The notes below the pieces were generated by a model that saw only the letters and a program-made list of their open reading frames with translations, searched no databases and had not been told where the DNA came from. This document shows, piece by piece, positions 1 to 11,000 of a DNA stretch of 64,000 nucleotides. The stretch is from Rhynchonema sp. JSB1_4. Taxonomy: Eukaryota; Nematoda; Chromadorea; Monhysterida; Xyalidae. Each line of letters begins with the position of its first letter. The first letter of the stretch is position 1. The DNA is taken from contig JASAMV010000698.1 in NCBI GenBank assembly GCA_030248065.1, positions 42,269 through 106,268 of the forward strand, written 5' to 3'. The position numbers and the translations under genes were made by a program.

Positions 1-564
1 AAAATTGGCACTTTTTTCTGTGGACGAGACAATTTTTCCAAAATCGCGCCTGCGGCGCCCTGTATTGTCCCCAAATCCGTACAGGGATGCGCGGGGCTGG
101 TCTTTTATAGTGATGTGGCACCGATAATGTGCTACTACATGCTACTACACATATATATATGCAGGTCTGGTGCAAAACCGGGCGGCAAAGTCGATCTGAC
201 GCGCAAGATTTGGGCTGTAATCGATATTTTGATGGTCGTATATCAGATATACGGCATTAGATGCATTAAAATACGTTGTACGGCATGCTACAATACATCA
301 GAGTAACATCGTTAGTGAACATCAACCTCAGACTGGTCGGAGACCATGGAATCTGCACAATACTACCGGGTGTCACCACACAAGTTCGGTCTGAGGCGAA
401 AATTTTTCAATTTTTGAAAAATATGTTGTATCGATTTCATTTATCCTGAAACGTCGTTTGCAACACTTTTTCTAATAAAAAAATTTTTCGTCAAAAAAAA
501 ATCAAAAAAAAAATTTTTTTAAAAAAAAAAGCTCGTTAATAAAAAAATTTTTTTTTCAACCCTG
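1..564. repeat. Possible right end of a CAGGGTTGG-type hAT element
   Basis: The sequence runs through A/T homopolymer tracts (about 475-556) and ends in CAACCCTG at 557-564. This is the same architecture as the right end of the complete element at 30622-31272. The left end is outside the window, so neither the boundary nor a target duplication can be checked. Nothing coding is visible in 1-880 upstream of the first exon. Confidence 0.3.
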
Positions 565-880
565 CCCGAACCTGTTGTTTCCTGGTTTTGCAGAGGGTCC
601 GAAAGGGTCCGAAACTATATATGCAGCTTTAGACTACTCTATTATTATAAAAATTGCTAACATTTATAAAAAACTAAATAAAACACTGCTATACACTCCT
701 TTTGACCTGTTCAGCTTTGACGGTAAAACCGAACCGGTCCTGAGTATAAAGTGTGCCCAACGCCCTTCAGCGCATGAATTTGCATCAATTCGCGTGTGTC
801 GCGCGGATCTTCGTATGCCCGCTGGCTGACATTCTCTAAAGAACTGTGTTTTTTTCTTCAAACAACATATGCCGTTGCAG

Positions 881-1830
881 AACTGCGCATTCAACCGACA
901 CTGAATGCATCGTTGATTCCGGCGCACGCGGCGACGTCGAGTAACAGCAACGCGACGACACCGGCAAACACGAATACGAACACATCCGACGGACAGACGG
1001 CAGCGGGTGGGTAGTTTTTTTTTGGGGGGGTGGGGTGGAAATGGGCGTAAATGTGTGGAAGGTTGGGGAAATTGAACATTATGTTCGGTAGTGTCTCGAG
1101 ATCGGGATTGATGTCAAGATTCTGCTATTTTGGTAATTCTAAGGCCGTCAGAATTTGGTCGAGGAGACTGTTCTGGGGGTGTGCAAAAAGAAAAGGCGTT
1201 CCAAAAGTACCGTAAAAACCTAAATAGAAGGGGGCTCTATTAATTCACTGACCCCATTTTGGGGGGCTCTATTAATTCACCAACCCGAACCTGAAAAATT
1301 GTCTACTTTCACGGGTAGCTTTGGGTGTGCTAACGGGTCTTCGGGGGGTGGCACGAGCGCGGCGCTGTAGCCGGGCCGTAGGCACGGGTCCCGTCTACTC
1401 AAGCCTTAATACACTACTGTATAGGGGATGTTACTGAGGGGGCTCTATTAATCCACTGACCCCTTTTTGGGGCTGTACTGCCGGGGGCTCTATTCCGAGG
1501 GGGTTGTATTTAGGTTTTTACGGTAGTTGCATCAGAAAAGTGCACTTAGTCGTGACGTGACGTGAATAATTCAATACGCCAGGCTGGTTGATCAGAAAAT
1601 GTTTCTTGGTTGGCACAAAGCTGACAGCAAGTTTCAAGAAAGGCAATTAGTTTGTATCCGGTGTCTGATTCAAGAACATTACCGAAAATGAAATGCAATA
1701 AAAATTTCCAACCACTTTCATCTCATTAACTGTAGGCGCGGACGGCACATCGAATACGTCAGCCACGAACGATGCCGCTGCGGCACACACTGGCTCGAAC
1801 TCGGTGGGCGCACAACCGACGGAATCGTAA
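881..1830 (+). CDS. 3' end of an unrecognised gene (two terminal coding exons)
   Basis: Two exons are supported, 881-1006 and 1736-1830. The first follows a TTGCAG acceptor and ends at a GTGGGT donor in phase 1. The second follows TGTAG and restores the frame exactly, ending at TAA 1828-1830. Together they encode about 73 residues rich in Ser, Thr, Asn and Ala (for example SSNSNATTPANTNTNTSDG, then HTGSNSVGAQPTES before the stop). No domain, membrane segment or signal is visible. This looks like the disordered C-terminus of a larger protein whose body lies left of the window. Base composition is more GC-rich and regular than the flanking repeats, which supports real coding sequence. The intron 1007-1735 carries a MITE. 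A further acceptor with CAA and GCT runs at about 3984-4120 could be an alternative terminal exon. Function cannot be assigned. Confidence 0.55.
1208..1526. mobile_element. MITE with TACCGTAAAAACCTAAATA terminal inverted repeats
   Basis: The element starts TACCGTAAAAACCTAAATAG and ends with the inverted copy TATTTAGGTTTTTACGGTA. Inside are repeated GGGGCTCTATTAATTCACTG motifs. It lies in the intron of the first gene. A second copy with the same ends and internal motif is at 34448-34896. No clear target duplication remains here. It contains no reading frame and is non-autonomous. Confidence 0.8.
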
Positions 1831-2173
1831 TGGTCGGATAGGATTAGGTGAGGAGACATTTGCGGGGTCTGGGGTTGTTCTGGGCACGAACCTTGATCAT
1901 TTGGTCGGTTATGGAGTTTAGGATGTTTGAGCATACATTTGAGCCAGCAAGCGTGTCCGGAAATTGTTCGCCGATTGCATGAAATATATCGTGGTGTAAA
2001 ATTTGCAGTTTTCGCTCACTGTCACTGTGGCCGAAATTCGGAATCGCTTTTATTTACATAGACCGGATCTGAACAACACATACGGTTTCAAAGTTTCGGG
2101 AGTGGTTGCGATGTCTTGTTTCTGCAGAACTGGGCCCGATCCACAGAAGCCGAATTACCTAAACATATAACCA

Positions 2174-2641
2174 TACCGGAGTTTTCCACTTAAAGCCCCC
2201 GGGGCTCTATGCGGAAATTGGTGGAAAATGGACCCTCCGACCAGAAAGAAAAAATCCAATTAGAGCCCCCGGGGGCTTTAAGTGGAAACGTTTCCACTTA
2301 CAGCCCTCGGGGGCTTTAAGCGGAAAACTGGGTGTTTTCATCGTTGTCAGTAGGGACACTTTAGGCCAGCACTTTGACATTCTGATACCATATTTCAACA
2401 TGATTGTGAGGATCTTCATCTAAACGTGGCAAAACGTTGGTAAAATAACAGAAAAGTGGTGTATTTTGGTCATTCTTACACTAGTTTGAACTATTTTGGC
2501 ATCTTTACTGTTCGATGTAAAATGAATGGTCCGTAAAAAATAAATCCAATTAGAGCCCCCGGGGGCTTTAAGTGGAAAATTTTCCACTTAGAGCCCCCGA
2601 GGGCTCTATTCGGGGGAGGCTTTAAGTGGAAAACTCCGGTA
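2174..2641. mobile_element. MITE with TACCGGAGTTTTCCACTTAA ends
   Basis: The left end is TACCGGAGTTTTCCACTTAA and the right end is its inverse, TTAAGTGGAAAACTCCGGTA. Several internal copies of AGCCCCCGGGGGCTTTAAGTGGAAA-like motifs occur in both orientations. Related copies are at 24385-24801 (complete) and about 26966-27188 (left part missing). It is non-coding. Confidence 0.8.
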
Positions 2642-2859
2642 AATCCGTACCCCTGCCTAAACCTATGTCTAACAATTTTTTTGGCGCGCTTGTTGGTCGC
2701 GTGGCTGCGGCATGCAGTATGCAACTTACAAAAAAACAAGAACAATGGTGTGTTGCACGATGTAAAAGTCTAGCTACAGGTTTTTGTTTACGTATGTTTT
2801 GGTAATTCGGCTTCTGTTAGCCGGGTGTTGAGAGTTATTGACATGTGGGAGAACGTGTG

Positions 2860-3047
2860 AAGGCAAACTACACCAACACGAGCCCGATTTCGAAGGTGGT
2901 GTGTATTCAAAACGAATAGCCAGAGAAAATCGCCTTGCTCCACTTTGTATTCTTCAACGTGTAACATTTTCCAAATTAGCAGCCACGTCAGAATGTTTCA
3001 CTATTCTGCCAGCTGCGAAATCGAGCTCATGTTGGCGTAGTTTGCCT
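2860..3047. mobile_element. Short MITE, AAGGCAAACTAC family, copy 1
   Basis: The ends are AAGGCAAACTACACCAACAC and GTTGGCGTAGTTTGCCT, about 188 bp apart. Inside the left end is CGAGCCCGATTTCGAAGGTG. Other copies are at about 9827-10013, 28807-28940 and 36538-36720, with a terminal fragment near 36998-37012. At least four copies in one window show recent activity. Confidence 0.75.
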
Positions 3048-5024
3048 ATATTGTCCTATGGTTCAAGCGAACTATTTGTTGAGTTATAATTTGGAATTAT
3101 GCAAAGCGAGGGCAGCTGCCTACCAATCGAAGTTGTTGGTAATTCTTGAATAGTTTATGAACGGGGCGAAACATTTTTTGAATTTTTTTAATAATGTTCT
3201 TGTTGGGTGGGTCCATGTTTACGTTTCTCAACCTGTGCAACAGTTCAGTCACCACGCCAGCGAAAACTTCGCTGCAAAAAAAGGCTCAGACTGAAACAGT
3301 TTTGTTGCGCGGGTGAGGTGACGTATGTTTACGTTTTATGCCATGACATGTGGTGACAAGCTAAGCCGTTTAGCGCACATCAAGGCTGGCTAGACGGCTA
3401 GCTCCTTCTGGGTACCCGTGTGTGTGTGTGCATTTGGGAACAAAAACGTGCGTGCTTGCTTGTTCAGCTGAAAATGTCTAATGTACCGCACAATAATGGA
3501 GCAGTGCTTTACGCTTTATGGTCCATTGGTTTTCACCAGTTCGGGGCTGTAGTCCTGCTGGTTGCGCGGGATAGTCTTTTTGGGGCGCCTGGTTTTCTTA
3601 TTTTTTAGGGGTCATTCAACAGAGTGCATGGTTTGCGTTTTGTGATCATGCACAGGAGGGCTGGTACCGATATAAGTGTGTTGGTGATTCTCTTTTGTGT
3701 TGGACACTTGGATTGATTCTATTTCAAGCAATGCCGCTAATTTCGTCCAGCACGAAAGTTGTTATCAGGCAGCTATAACGTATGCGCTGGTCGAAATTAA
3801 TGTCTAGTAAAGCTTGAAATTTTTTCATCCTCAAATACGAAAAAAGTCACACGATCAATGCAAGACGAACGGACACCGAATTTGATGATGAGTAAAGATG
3901 TGGGTCCATGTGGGTCCTTGACACTTCAGTCCCAAAGAATGAAGATCGGAACAAAAACCTAACAATCACACATTTTTTGTTTCAGTTTTTAAAGGCCCCG
4001 ACTCAATTTGTGCTTGTGTCCACCATCGGTCTTGCTGCTGTACACAACAACAACAACAACAACACCAACCCAACATGGAGCGACAACACAACAACAAAGC
4101 TGCTGCTGCTGCTCGGATAAAACTGTTCAAATTAATAAATGCAAAATATATAAATATTGATTATTGTATTTTTGCAATGCCCGCTGTTGTCGTGGTTGGC
4201 TGGTCAGGTTAGCGCTGTTTGTTTGACTGGACTGGTTTTACATGTATGTACATTTACAAATATGTATTATTATAATATCACACACGTGTCGTATTTTTCT
4301 GTCGAGATTTTAGCCGGTCCTGGGTTTGATGAACAGATTTTTGTGCTCTTGATTTATTTTGGTTGGGTTCTGGCCTTCTGAATTAAAAAAAAGTAATTTG
4401 GAGCACATTAATCGGTCTCTAATCTGATTTGACCGATGCATACATAGAAATGAATTCCGCTTGCGCCTATTCACTCTGCTGCACTCTCTCTGACATCACG
4501 TGGCTGCTCTTGCTTAGACATGTATTCAATTTAGTGATCATTAATCGATTAATTAACAAAATTATTAAATGGCCGTAATTCTTTAATGTTAACCACACAC
4601 CATTGCTGATTTAATTATGTCCAATTACACGATAATGCTGTGTTGCTTTTCCAAACAATGAGTGTTCTACATTTCTTTAGTGCGAACGTGAAACTGCATT
4701 TTATCCTGCACCGGTTTTAAAAACAGTGTACATAACGAATTTATGATTTTGTGTGTTGCTGTTCCGCATTATTTTGGAATAGTGGACCGCCTTTGTGAAA
4801 AAGATGCGAAACAGCCACATGCTATAACTTCTTCGGGTTAATCAAATATACCTGTGTGTTTCGTTGCATAGTTACCGCTACCGCCACTGTAAAAACGGAC
4901 TTCATTTCGGTGTTGAAAAAGATACCAAGCAACATTGCACAGTATATTGTAGCACACTTTTTTCTCGCACGCCTCTGCTATAGTGTTTCCTTTTTATGCA
5001 AGTCAAAGGAAACCAGCTACCCCA

Positions 5025-5296
5025 CGTTATAACTCAACTCCAGTTTGGGGTCGAGATTTCAGAAACCAATGAAAGAGATTAAGAATGTGTCCTTGTTAAT
5101 CCAAACACGACACTCAGCAGCAAACATGGTGAAATGTTTCATTGACATGCAGGCAGCGCACACGTGCAAAGCTCACAGCGAGCATGTGAAACATTGTTGT
5201 TGTTAGATTCCGCAGGCAAACTTTGACACGTTTTTGCCAGCTGCCTGATTGAATCGAAATTGTAATCTCGACCTCAACTAGAAGTTCAGTTATAAC
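5025..5296. repeat. Inverted-repeat element with GTTATAACT ends
   Basis: The left arm GTTATAACTCAACTCCAG is followed by GGGGTCGAGATTT. The right arm has AATCTCGACCTCAACTAG, then CAGTTATAAC. The arms are imperfectly complementary and enclose about 200 bp. It has no coding potential. Confidence 0.55.
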
Positions 5297-5382
5297 ACGG
5301 GCCCGCGCGTTTCCTTGGACCAAGAAAAACAGGAAACACTATACCAAGTGACATAAATTGTAATAATAAGTGTGGGGTATGG

Positions 5383-5653
5383 TATAGTAAATTTCTAATT
5401 TCGTTGCCTCGTGTATTCTTACAGACGCGGGAAAACCCGTTCGAAGTCGAGGCAGGCAACCTACACAACACACAGTCGATAAGACACGCAGCTGGCTCGT
5501 GTGCGTTTCGAATGTTTCAGTCACACAAGCTGTGTGTGTCAGCTGCGTGGCTTGTTGACTGTGTGTTGAGCTTGTTGCCTGCTTCGACTTCGAACGGGAG
5601 TTTCCCTGCGTCTGTAAGAATGCATGAGGCAATGAAATTAGAAATTTACTATA
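5383..5653. repeat. Long foldback element, copy 1
   Basis: The left arm (TATAGTAAATTTCTAATTTC, then AGACGCGGGAAAACCCGTTC) pairs with the right arm, which ends GGGAGTTTCCCTGCGTCTGT then AATTTACTATA. The centre reads GCAGCTGGCTCGTGTGCG. A second, diverged copy lies at about 13670-13940 with the same arms and centre. This would be a perfect-length hairpin if transcribed. Confidence 0.7.
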
Positions 5654-7434
5654 TCTTGAGTATAGTCGGTAATAGGCGCAGAAGTGAAACGCTGTTTCAG
5701 TTTGTATTACATGAAAACACTGTTTCTTTGCTCACACTGTGATATACCAGGATTTTTGTGTCTCCGTGTGTTTGTGTACCTAGCGTGTTTCTGGGCCCGC
5801 GCGTTTTTGTTATTGCTGATGTTTCGCCATGCGCTGCGCCTGAGTAATGAAGTCAGCTATGACTTGATTGACATGTGGTGCGGCCTAAGTCCTCGTTGTT
5901 GTGTATTTCAACAATTATCCAATAACATAACTTTTGATCGGTAGTTGTTCGCACTGAGAGAGACAATACAATGCTAAATAGCTGCAAAACTATGGCCACT
6001 TTTAACCTGTTCATGAAGAAACCACAAAAGGTTCTCCAAAAAGAGCTGTAGGTGGTCATTTTTAGACGCATATTTGAAGAACTTTACTGAGCCGATCGCC
6101 TGTGGGGTATTTGAGTTGATTGCCGTTTTGTTGTTGTTGCTCTGTTCGTTTTTGTATATTAATTTACATATTTTTGGTGAAAATCGTCTGTTTTGTGACA
6201 CTGAGTTCTATCATCATCAACCCACAACACACTGTTATGATACGAGACACCCAACCGTCCATGGGGCCTGCAAAGATTTATTCTGGAAAATCATTGTTAT
6301 CTTCGAACCGATGATAATAATACATATTTTTTTTATTTTAATATTGTTGCTGTGGAAATCAGCACCTTTTCTTCTCCTTCTCTGAAATATTATTCTTGTG
6401 GTTTATGATTTTACTACTTTCAGTGCACAATCGATGATAGTTTTATGGTTTTCTCTGGTTTGTTTTTTTTCTATTTTGTACAGAATATGGACGTTTATTG
6501 TAACCACACACAAACACACACTATGTCATCATGTGAAATGTATGAAACTGGACTTTGCTCGCTGTTGTGTGATTTTTTTATTTCTTTTTCTCAATTTTTT
6601 TCTATTTCTCTAACAGCTTTGATTTTGTGTGCGTGTGTGCGGTTTTCTGTTTTCATATGGTTTCTTTCTTGTGAATACTGTTGTTGTTTTTCTTCGAGAG
6701 CGGCGTTTTTTCAGAGCCTGAGATGTTTTTTTATCCACGAACTATCCACAAGTTTAGCCCCCAGCCAGAATGTATTATATTGCTAGCATCGGTGTAGTTT
6801 TGTATAATTATTGGCGATTATAAATAAGTAATGTAGGAATCAATTCATTGTTACATATGTAAGGGTTTTATTACTGTCGCAATTTTGATACGAAACCACT
6901 AAAATCATTGTTTATTCCCCAACTGTCATTCTCCCTGTGGCCCCCGTCTTCGCGTGTGCACGTGTATACTATATTTTATATAAACAATAAAAATGTTTGT
7001 GAGCTGTATTTTTAGTTTTTAATTTGGGAAGGATTAATTCTGTTTGAAGGAAAAAATCAAGCAACAACTTTTATTTCAAAACATTTTACCTACAATCACT
7101 TTGTTTCCATCACCAGAAGACAAGGAGGACTAGTTTAAATTCGGGAACAGTGAAAAAATATTATTTGAGCATGTGACTTTTAATTCGAATTAGACGGTGT
7201 AAATAACCTAGGGTTTATGTGAAAATGAAAAAGTTGCCAGAAAATAGGGAAGCCAAATTTCGCTGTGAGTAATGCAATGACAACAAATATGTCAAAAACT
7301 GCCGAAAATTTTAAGCGGTTTGAAGCAACAAGATGCCGGGCAGCGTTGACAAAATGCAACAGGTCCAAAAACAAATATTACGCACAAAAATTGACAAAAA
7401 AAACAGCCGCGTATTATCACAGACAGATCACAAC

Positions 7435-7510
7435 ATCCAGGGCGGTTTCGAACCAGACACGTTCAGACCACCAGCGAGCGGTGCGCTAACCGACTGAGCT
7501 ACAGCGAGTT
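7435..7510 (-). pseudogene. tRNA-like relic or tRNA-derived SINE head
   Basis: On the minus strand the A box reads TAGCTCAGTCGGTTAGCGC (7483-7501) and the B box reads GGTTCGAAACC (7443-7453). An anticodon-like arm CACC..GGTG with loop GCTCGCT lies between them. The acceptor stem cannot pair and the T stem is incomplete, so it is unlikely to be a working tRNA. It may be a tRNA pseudogene or the promoter head of a SINE. Confidence 0.5.
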
Positions 7511-7795
7511 ATCGTTAATAGGATCCAGGGGCACGATCTCTTCACCCAACAATTCCCGTTCGTATTCGTCAAACTCATCTTGCTGCGTCAGGCTACTTGA
7601 CTGCACGTTGGATTGGTGACCGAAGCGATGTGAAGCCTGCGAGGTAATTCTTTTTTTGGATTTTTTTGTGGTGCAAATGTGCCGTCAAAACAATCTCAAA
7701 CCATCATCAGCTGGCGATGTTTGAAATATGACAAATACAACACCGGATGTACCGAAACGCTGCTCGTGACAATGGGCTAATTTTACAGTGGTCAA

Positions 7796-7910
7796 CACAA
7801 GTCGTCGAATTAGATTGTCAACTCACAGCAGCCCCGAGTGAGCGCGAGAAATAATAAACGGCATTCGGGGTGAGTTGACAAGGTGATTTGACCACCAGAC
7901 TTGACCACTG
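7796..7910. repeat. Small hairpin with CAGTGGTCAA..TTGACCACTG ends
   Basis: The terminal arms CAGTGGTCAACACAAGTC and GACTTGACCACTG are inverted. Inner arms TTGTCAACTCAC and GTGAGTTGACAA also pair. The CAGTG ends match the hAT-type MITEs elsewhere in the window, but an 8-bp duplication is not clear. Confidence 0.55.
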
Positions 7911-8009
7911 TAATACAAGTCCAACTGCGGGTTGATGTTCCACCAGTAGTATATAAAAGGGATGCGAGAGCATTGTGTGACTGTTGTATTTAGCAAATTG
8001 TTGAAAAAA

Positions 8010-11000
8010 TTAATTTGGAGTCCTGTCGTCTACGCCTAGGCTTCGCGGGGTATTCGAGACCATCGGCGTGACGTTGTGCCCCCCGCTCGAAAAGTTCGAG
8101 CACAAGCAAGGATATTTGCCGACCTGATCAGGCAAGAAGAATCGTCTGTTTGTGCTGCGCGGCCACAACAGATGCAGCAATATGGCGCCAGCTAGGAAAT
8201 CGGCCATGTACGTGACGCCTGAAACAAGAATTACTCTGTTGATGTTTCAAAGACAAGTTGAAATTTTTGTGCAAGCCTTGTTCGCACCGCATTGTTTTAC
8301 TCATCAAATAATCGTGTCTTAACTGTGATCTTACATGACTGCGCCTGTGAACTTTATAAATGCTCCTGTTGTGCAGCAAGCCGAAAACGAACAGACGAAA
8401 TGTTTCTCGCTTTGCATGTTAGAAACGGCAAACAAGCGGTAATCGGTCAGCTGTGTTAGTAAAGGAACCAAATAAAAAACTCAATAAATCCAAAAATTTC
8501 ACAATAAAAAACCCCGAACCGACGAGCAATTTGAACCGCCACAACAGCGACACCTTCGATGCGAGCAGGCCAAGCACGGGAATATGCACCAGCCAGACGA
8601 GGAAACCAGCACCGAAATGGGTGAGAAACGCCGCTTTCGGCTCCTCTTGCCTTCTGCAAATCAGTGTGCAGTTCCTGGTGAAGGAGGGGGAGTAGACGTA
8701 CCGACTTGGGGGAGGGGGAAGGGGAACACCAATTTTTGGCACAGGTTATTTCGTGAGGTTGGAAAATTTGACACGTTTTTGCTCTTGCTTGGAAAAAAGA
8801 TTCCCCACAAGATGGGATTTTTTACCTAAAACTTACACCGATTTTAGGCCTAAGACAAAAATTGGGGGAGAAGGCGACGGGAATAGGGGGCAGTGCCCCT
8901 TAACCCCCACCGGGTGCGGGTGCAGGCGTGCCCGAGGGGACACCTTTCAGCCCTAGAACTACACTGAAGTGATCACGTTTATGTCATTAATTGAGAACCG
9001 GAAGACGTAGAACATCCATTCAGTCGCATCAAATTTGAATGCAATGGAGGACAACTTATAACATTTAATGGTATTTAGTGTTCATATTCATCCAACTCCA
9101 TCGCAAAACACGGTCCAAAGAAACATTCCCCTTTGCCTTGATTGTCCCAGTCAAACAATGACTGAGACTGCGTGGCAGCTGGATTTCAATTTCAAAATTG
9201 ATGCAGCTGTATGTTGAATAAAAAAACAGACGCCTATTGTACTCTGCACGGATCATGAAGAATTGTTCATAGCTTTCCTTTTGTTATGTTTGTCTAAAGC
9301 CAGTAACGACGCTAAATACTGCGTTTGTTCAACCGTACGTCTGCTTTCCACCAACGACAAAACATTTTCTCTGTCATTCACTATGCAGATACGGAACACC
9401 GGTATCAGTTCCTCTCAGTGACGCAGTGTGCTCTTTGAGGACAGACATTCACTCTTTTGCCCAAATGTTACGAATTTCGCTTCTTATTCTCAATCGATTT
9501 GCGCCTGGAATATTCACATTTTGCCACTGAATAGGAACTCATGCCGCCCTAATCTCGCCAAAAACCAACTAAGGTGGTTCACATGGCATATATTCGCAAA
9601 AAACGGCGTTGATTTCCACACTCACCTCAAACATCGGGCGACGGTGTGTCGAATCTCGGCAATAAACCAGACCATGCAAACCACACGCAACAGCATGATG
9701 CCCCAGCCGGGCCACGTCTGGTAAATGTCGATCTCCTCGAATTCGTTCACTGCTTGCTACAGAAAAAAAGAGAGAGAAAACGATTTCAAATTTAGAGCTG
9801 GCTGGTGCACCGGTGAACGTTGACGTAAAGGAACACTAAGCCAACACGAGCCCGATCTCGGAGGTGGCAGAATATGTAGTTCATACGTGGCTGCTGATTT
9901 GGGAAAAGTTACACGTTGTTGAATACAACGTGGTGCATGAAGACTTTCTCTTTCTATTCGTTTTGCAAGCACACTACCTCCGAAATCGGGCTCGTGTTGG
10001 CGTAGATTGCCTTTAACTGGCACCGTGGTATCAGGATGTTAAGGTCGGCAGCAGTTTTAATGCCGCATCACTGTCTGAATGGATGAAAAAAACGAAGGAC
10101 GTGGCCAGCAAACCAAAAGAAAGAAAACCGTTTGTTCGTTCATGTTCACATTTTCGTTTATTAATACTCATGTTCATTTTTTTAGGGTTTCTCCGGATCT
10201 TGTGTAAAGGTCTTTGCGAAAGCGTGCAGATAAAATTTGAAATTTGAAAAAATATGCCAAGGATCCAGTAACAATGCCGCCTGAATTTGGACATCATCAG
10301 CGTGCGAACAAAATCGGAACACTAATAATTCAAACGTACCGAATTCCAAACAAAGAATGCCGTATGGAGCGCCAGGAGAGCGCAAGTGGACACTGCAAAA
10401 TGTTTCAACAGCACGTGATAGGAAAGTGGTGGAAGCATGTATGTTGATGATGACGTAGGTTGATGCAAAAATAAACAAGAAATTTAAAAAAGACCAACCA
10501 ATAATAAATCGTTTCGACACGAGCTCGGCTGTGATGATCGACCAACCACGAGCGAACAGAATTATAAATATTGTGAGCAGATTGATGCACACAACCCACA
10601 GCAGTTCCCCGATCCATTGAAGCACGAGAACACCTGATGCGTGGGGAAGACGTGACTTTCTTTACCCTTTTCACCAAACAGACCGGTTTAACAGAACGGG
10701 CAACTTGCACTTTGCACCAAGAACTTTTAGATTTTCGCCGCACAACCTACTATAATACACAGACACGTTGGATGAATGTTTGTTGAAAAAACCATAAAGG
10801 TAGAATGTCTTGCGGAATCCATATTACTTTTTTGTGATCGATCACTAATACAGACGTTGATATGCAGTGATGTACTTTATCCGAGCAAGAAAGCTAGCTA
10901 GCTAGCCGGGTACCCCGATTTGGGGGTATTGATCCAAAAGTCAAAAATAGGGGCATAAAAATTGGTCGAAATTATGTTAAACTAAGCCTTAAATGCGTAT

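Larger units (their letters stand above)
1831..8009. other. Intergenic region filled with inverted-repeat elements
   Basis: No coding exon can be supported between the stop of the first gene and the last exon of the minus-strand TMEM145-like gene. The region holds MITEs at 2174-2641 and 2860-3047, foldbacks at 5025-5296 and 5383-5653, a small hairpin at 7796-7910 and a tRNA-like relic near 7435-7510. An acceptor-like TTTCAG near 3983 is followed by CAA and GCT runs and then AATAAA at about 4133; it could be an alternative 3' exon. The stretch 5950-7180 is AT-rich and I see nothing in it beyond chance frames. Confidence 0.6.

Noticed and set aside
10182..10280. Possible extra TMEM145 exon (frame AALLLDPWHIFS)
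   Set aside because: It lacks a donor, and exon 10 at 9756 joins exon 9 in phase without it.
10182..10625. Single 147-codon minus-strand membrane-like frame
   Set aside because: It spans TMEM145 exons 8 and 9 and the intron between them. Phase and family pattern show a GTTGGT..TTTGCAG intron at 10498-10393, so the continuous frame is not the protein.
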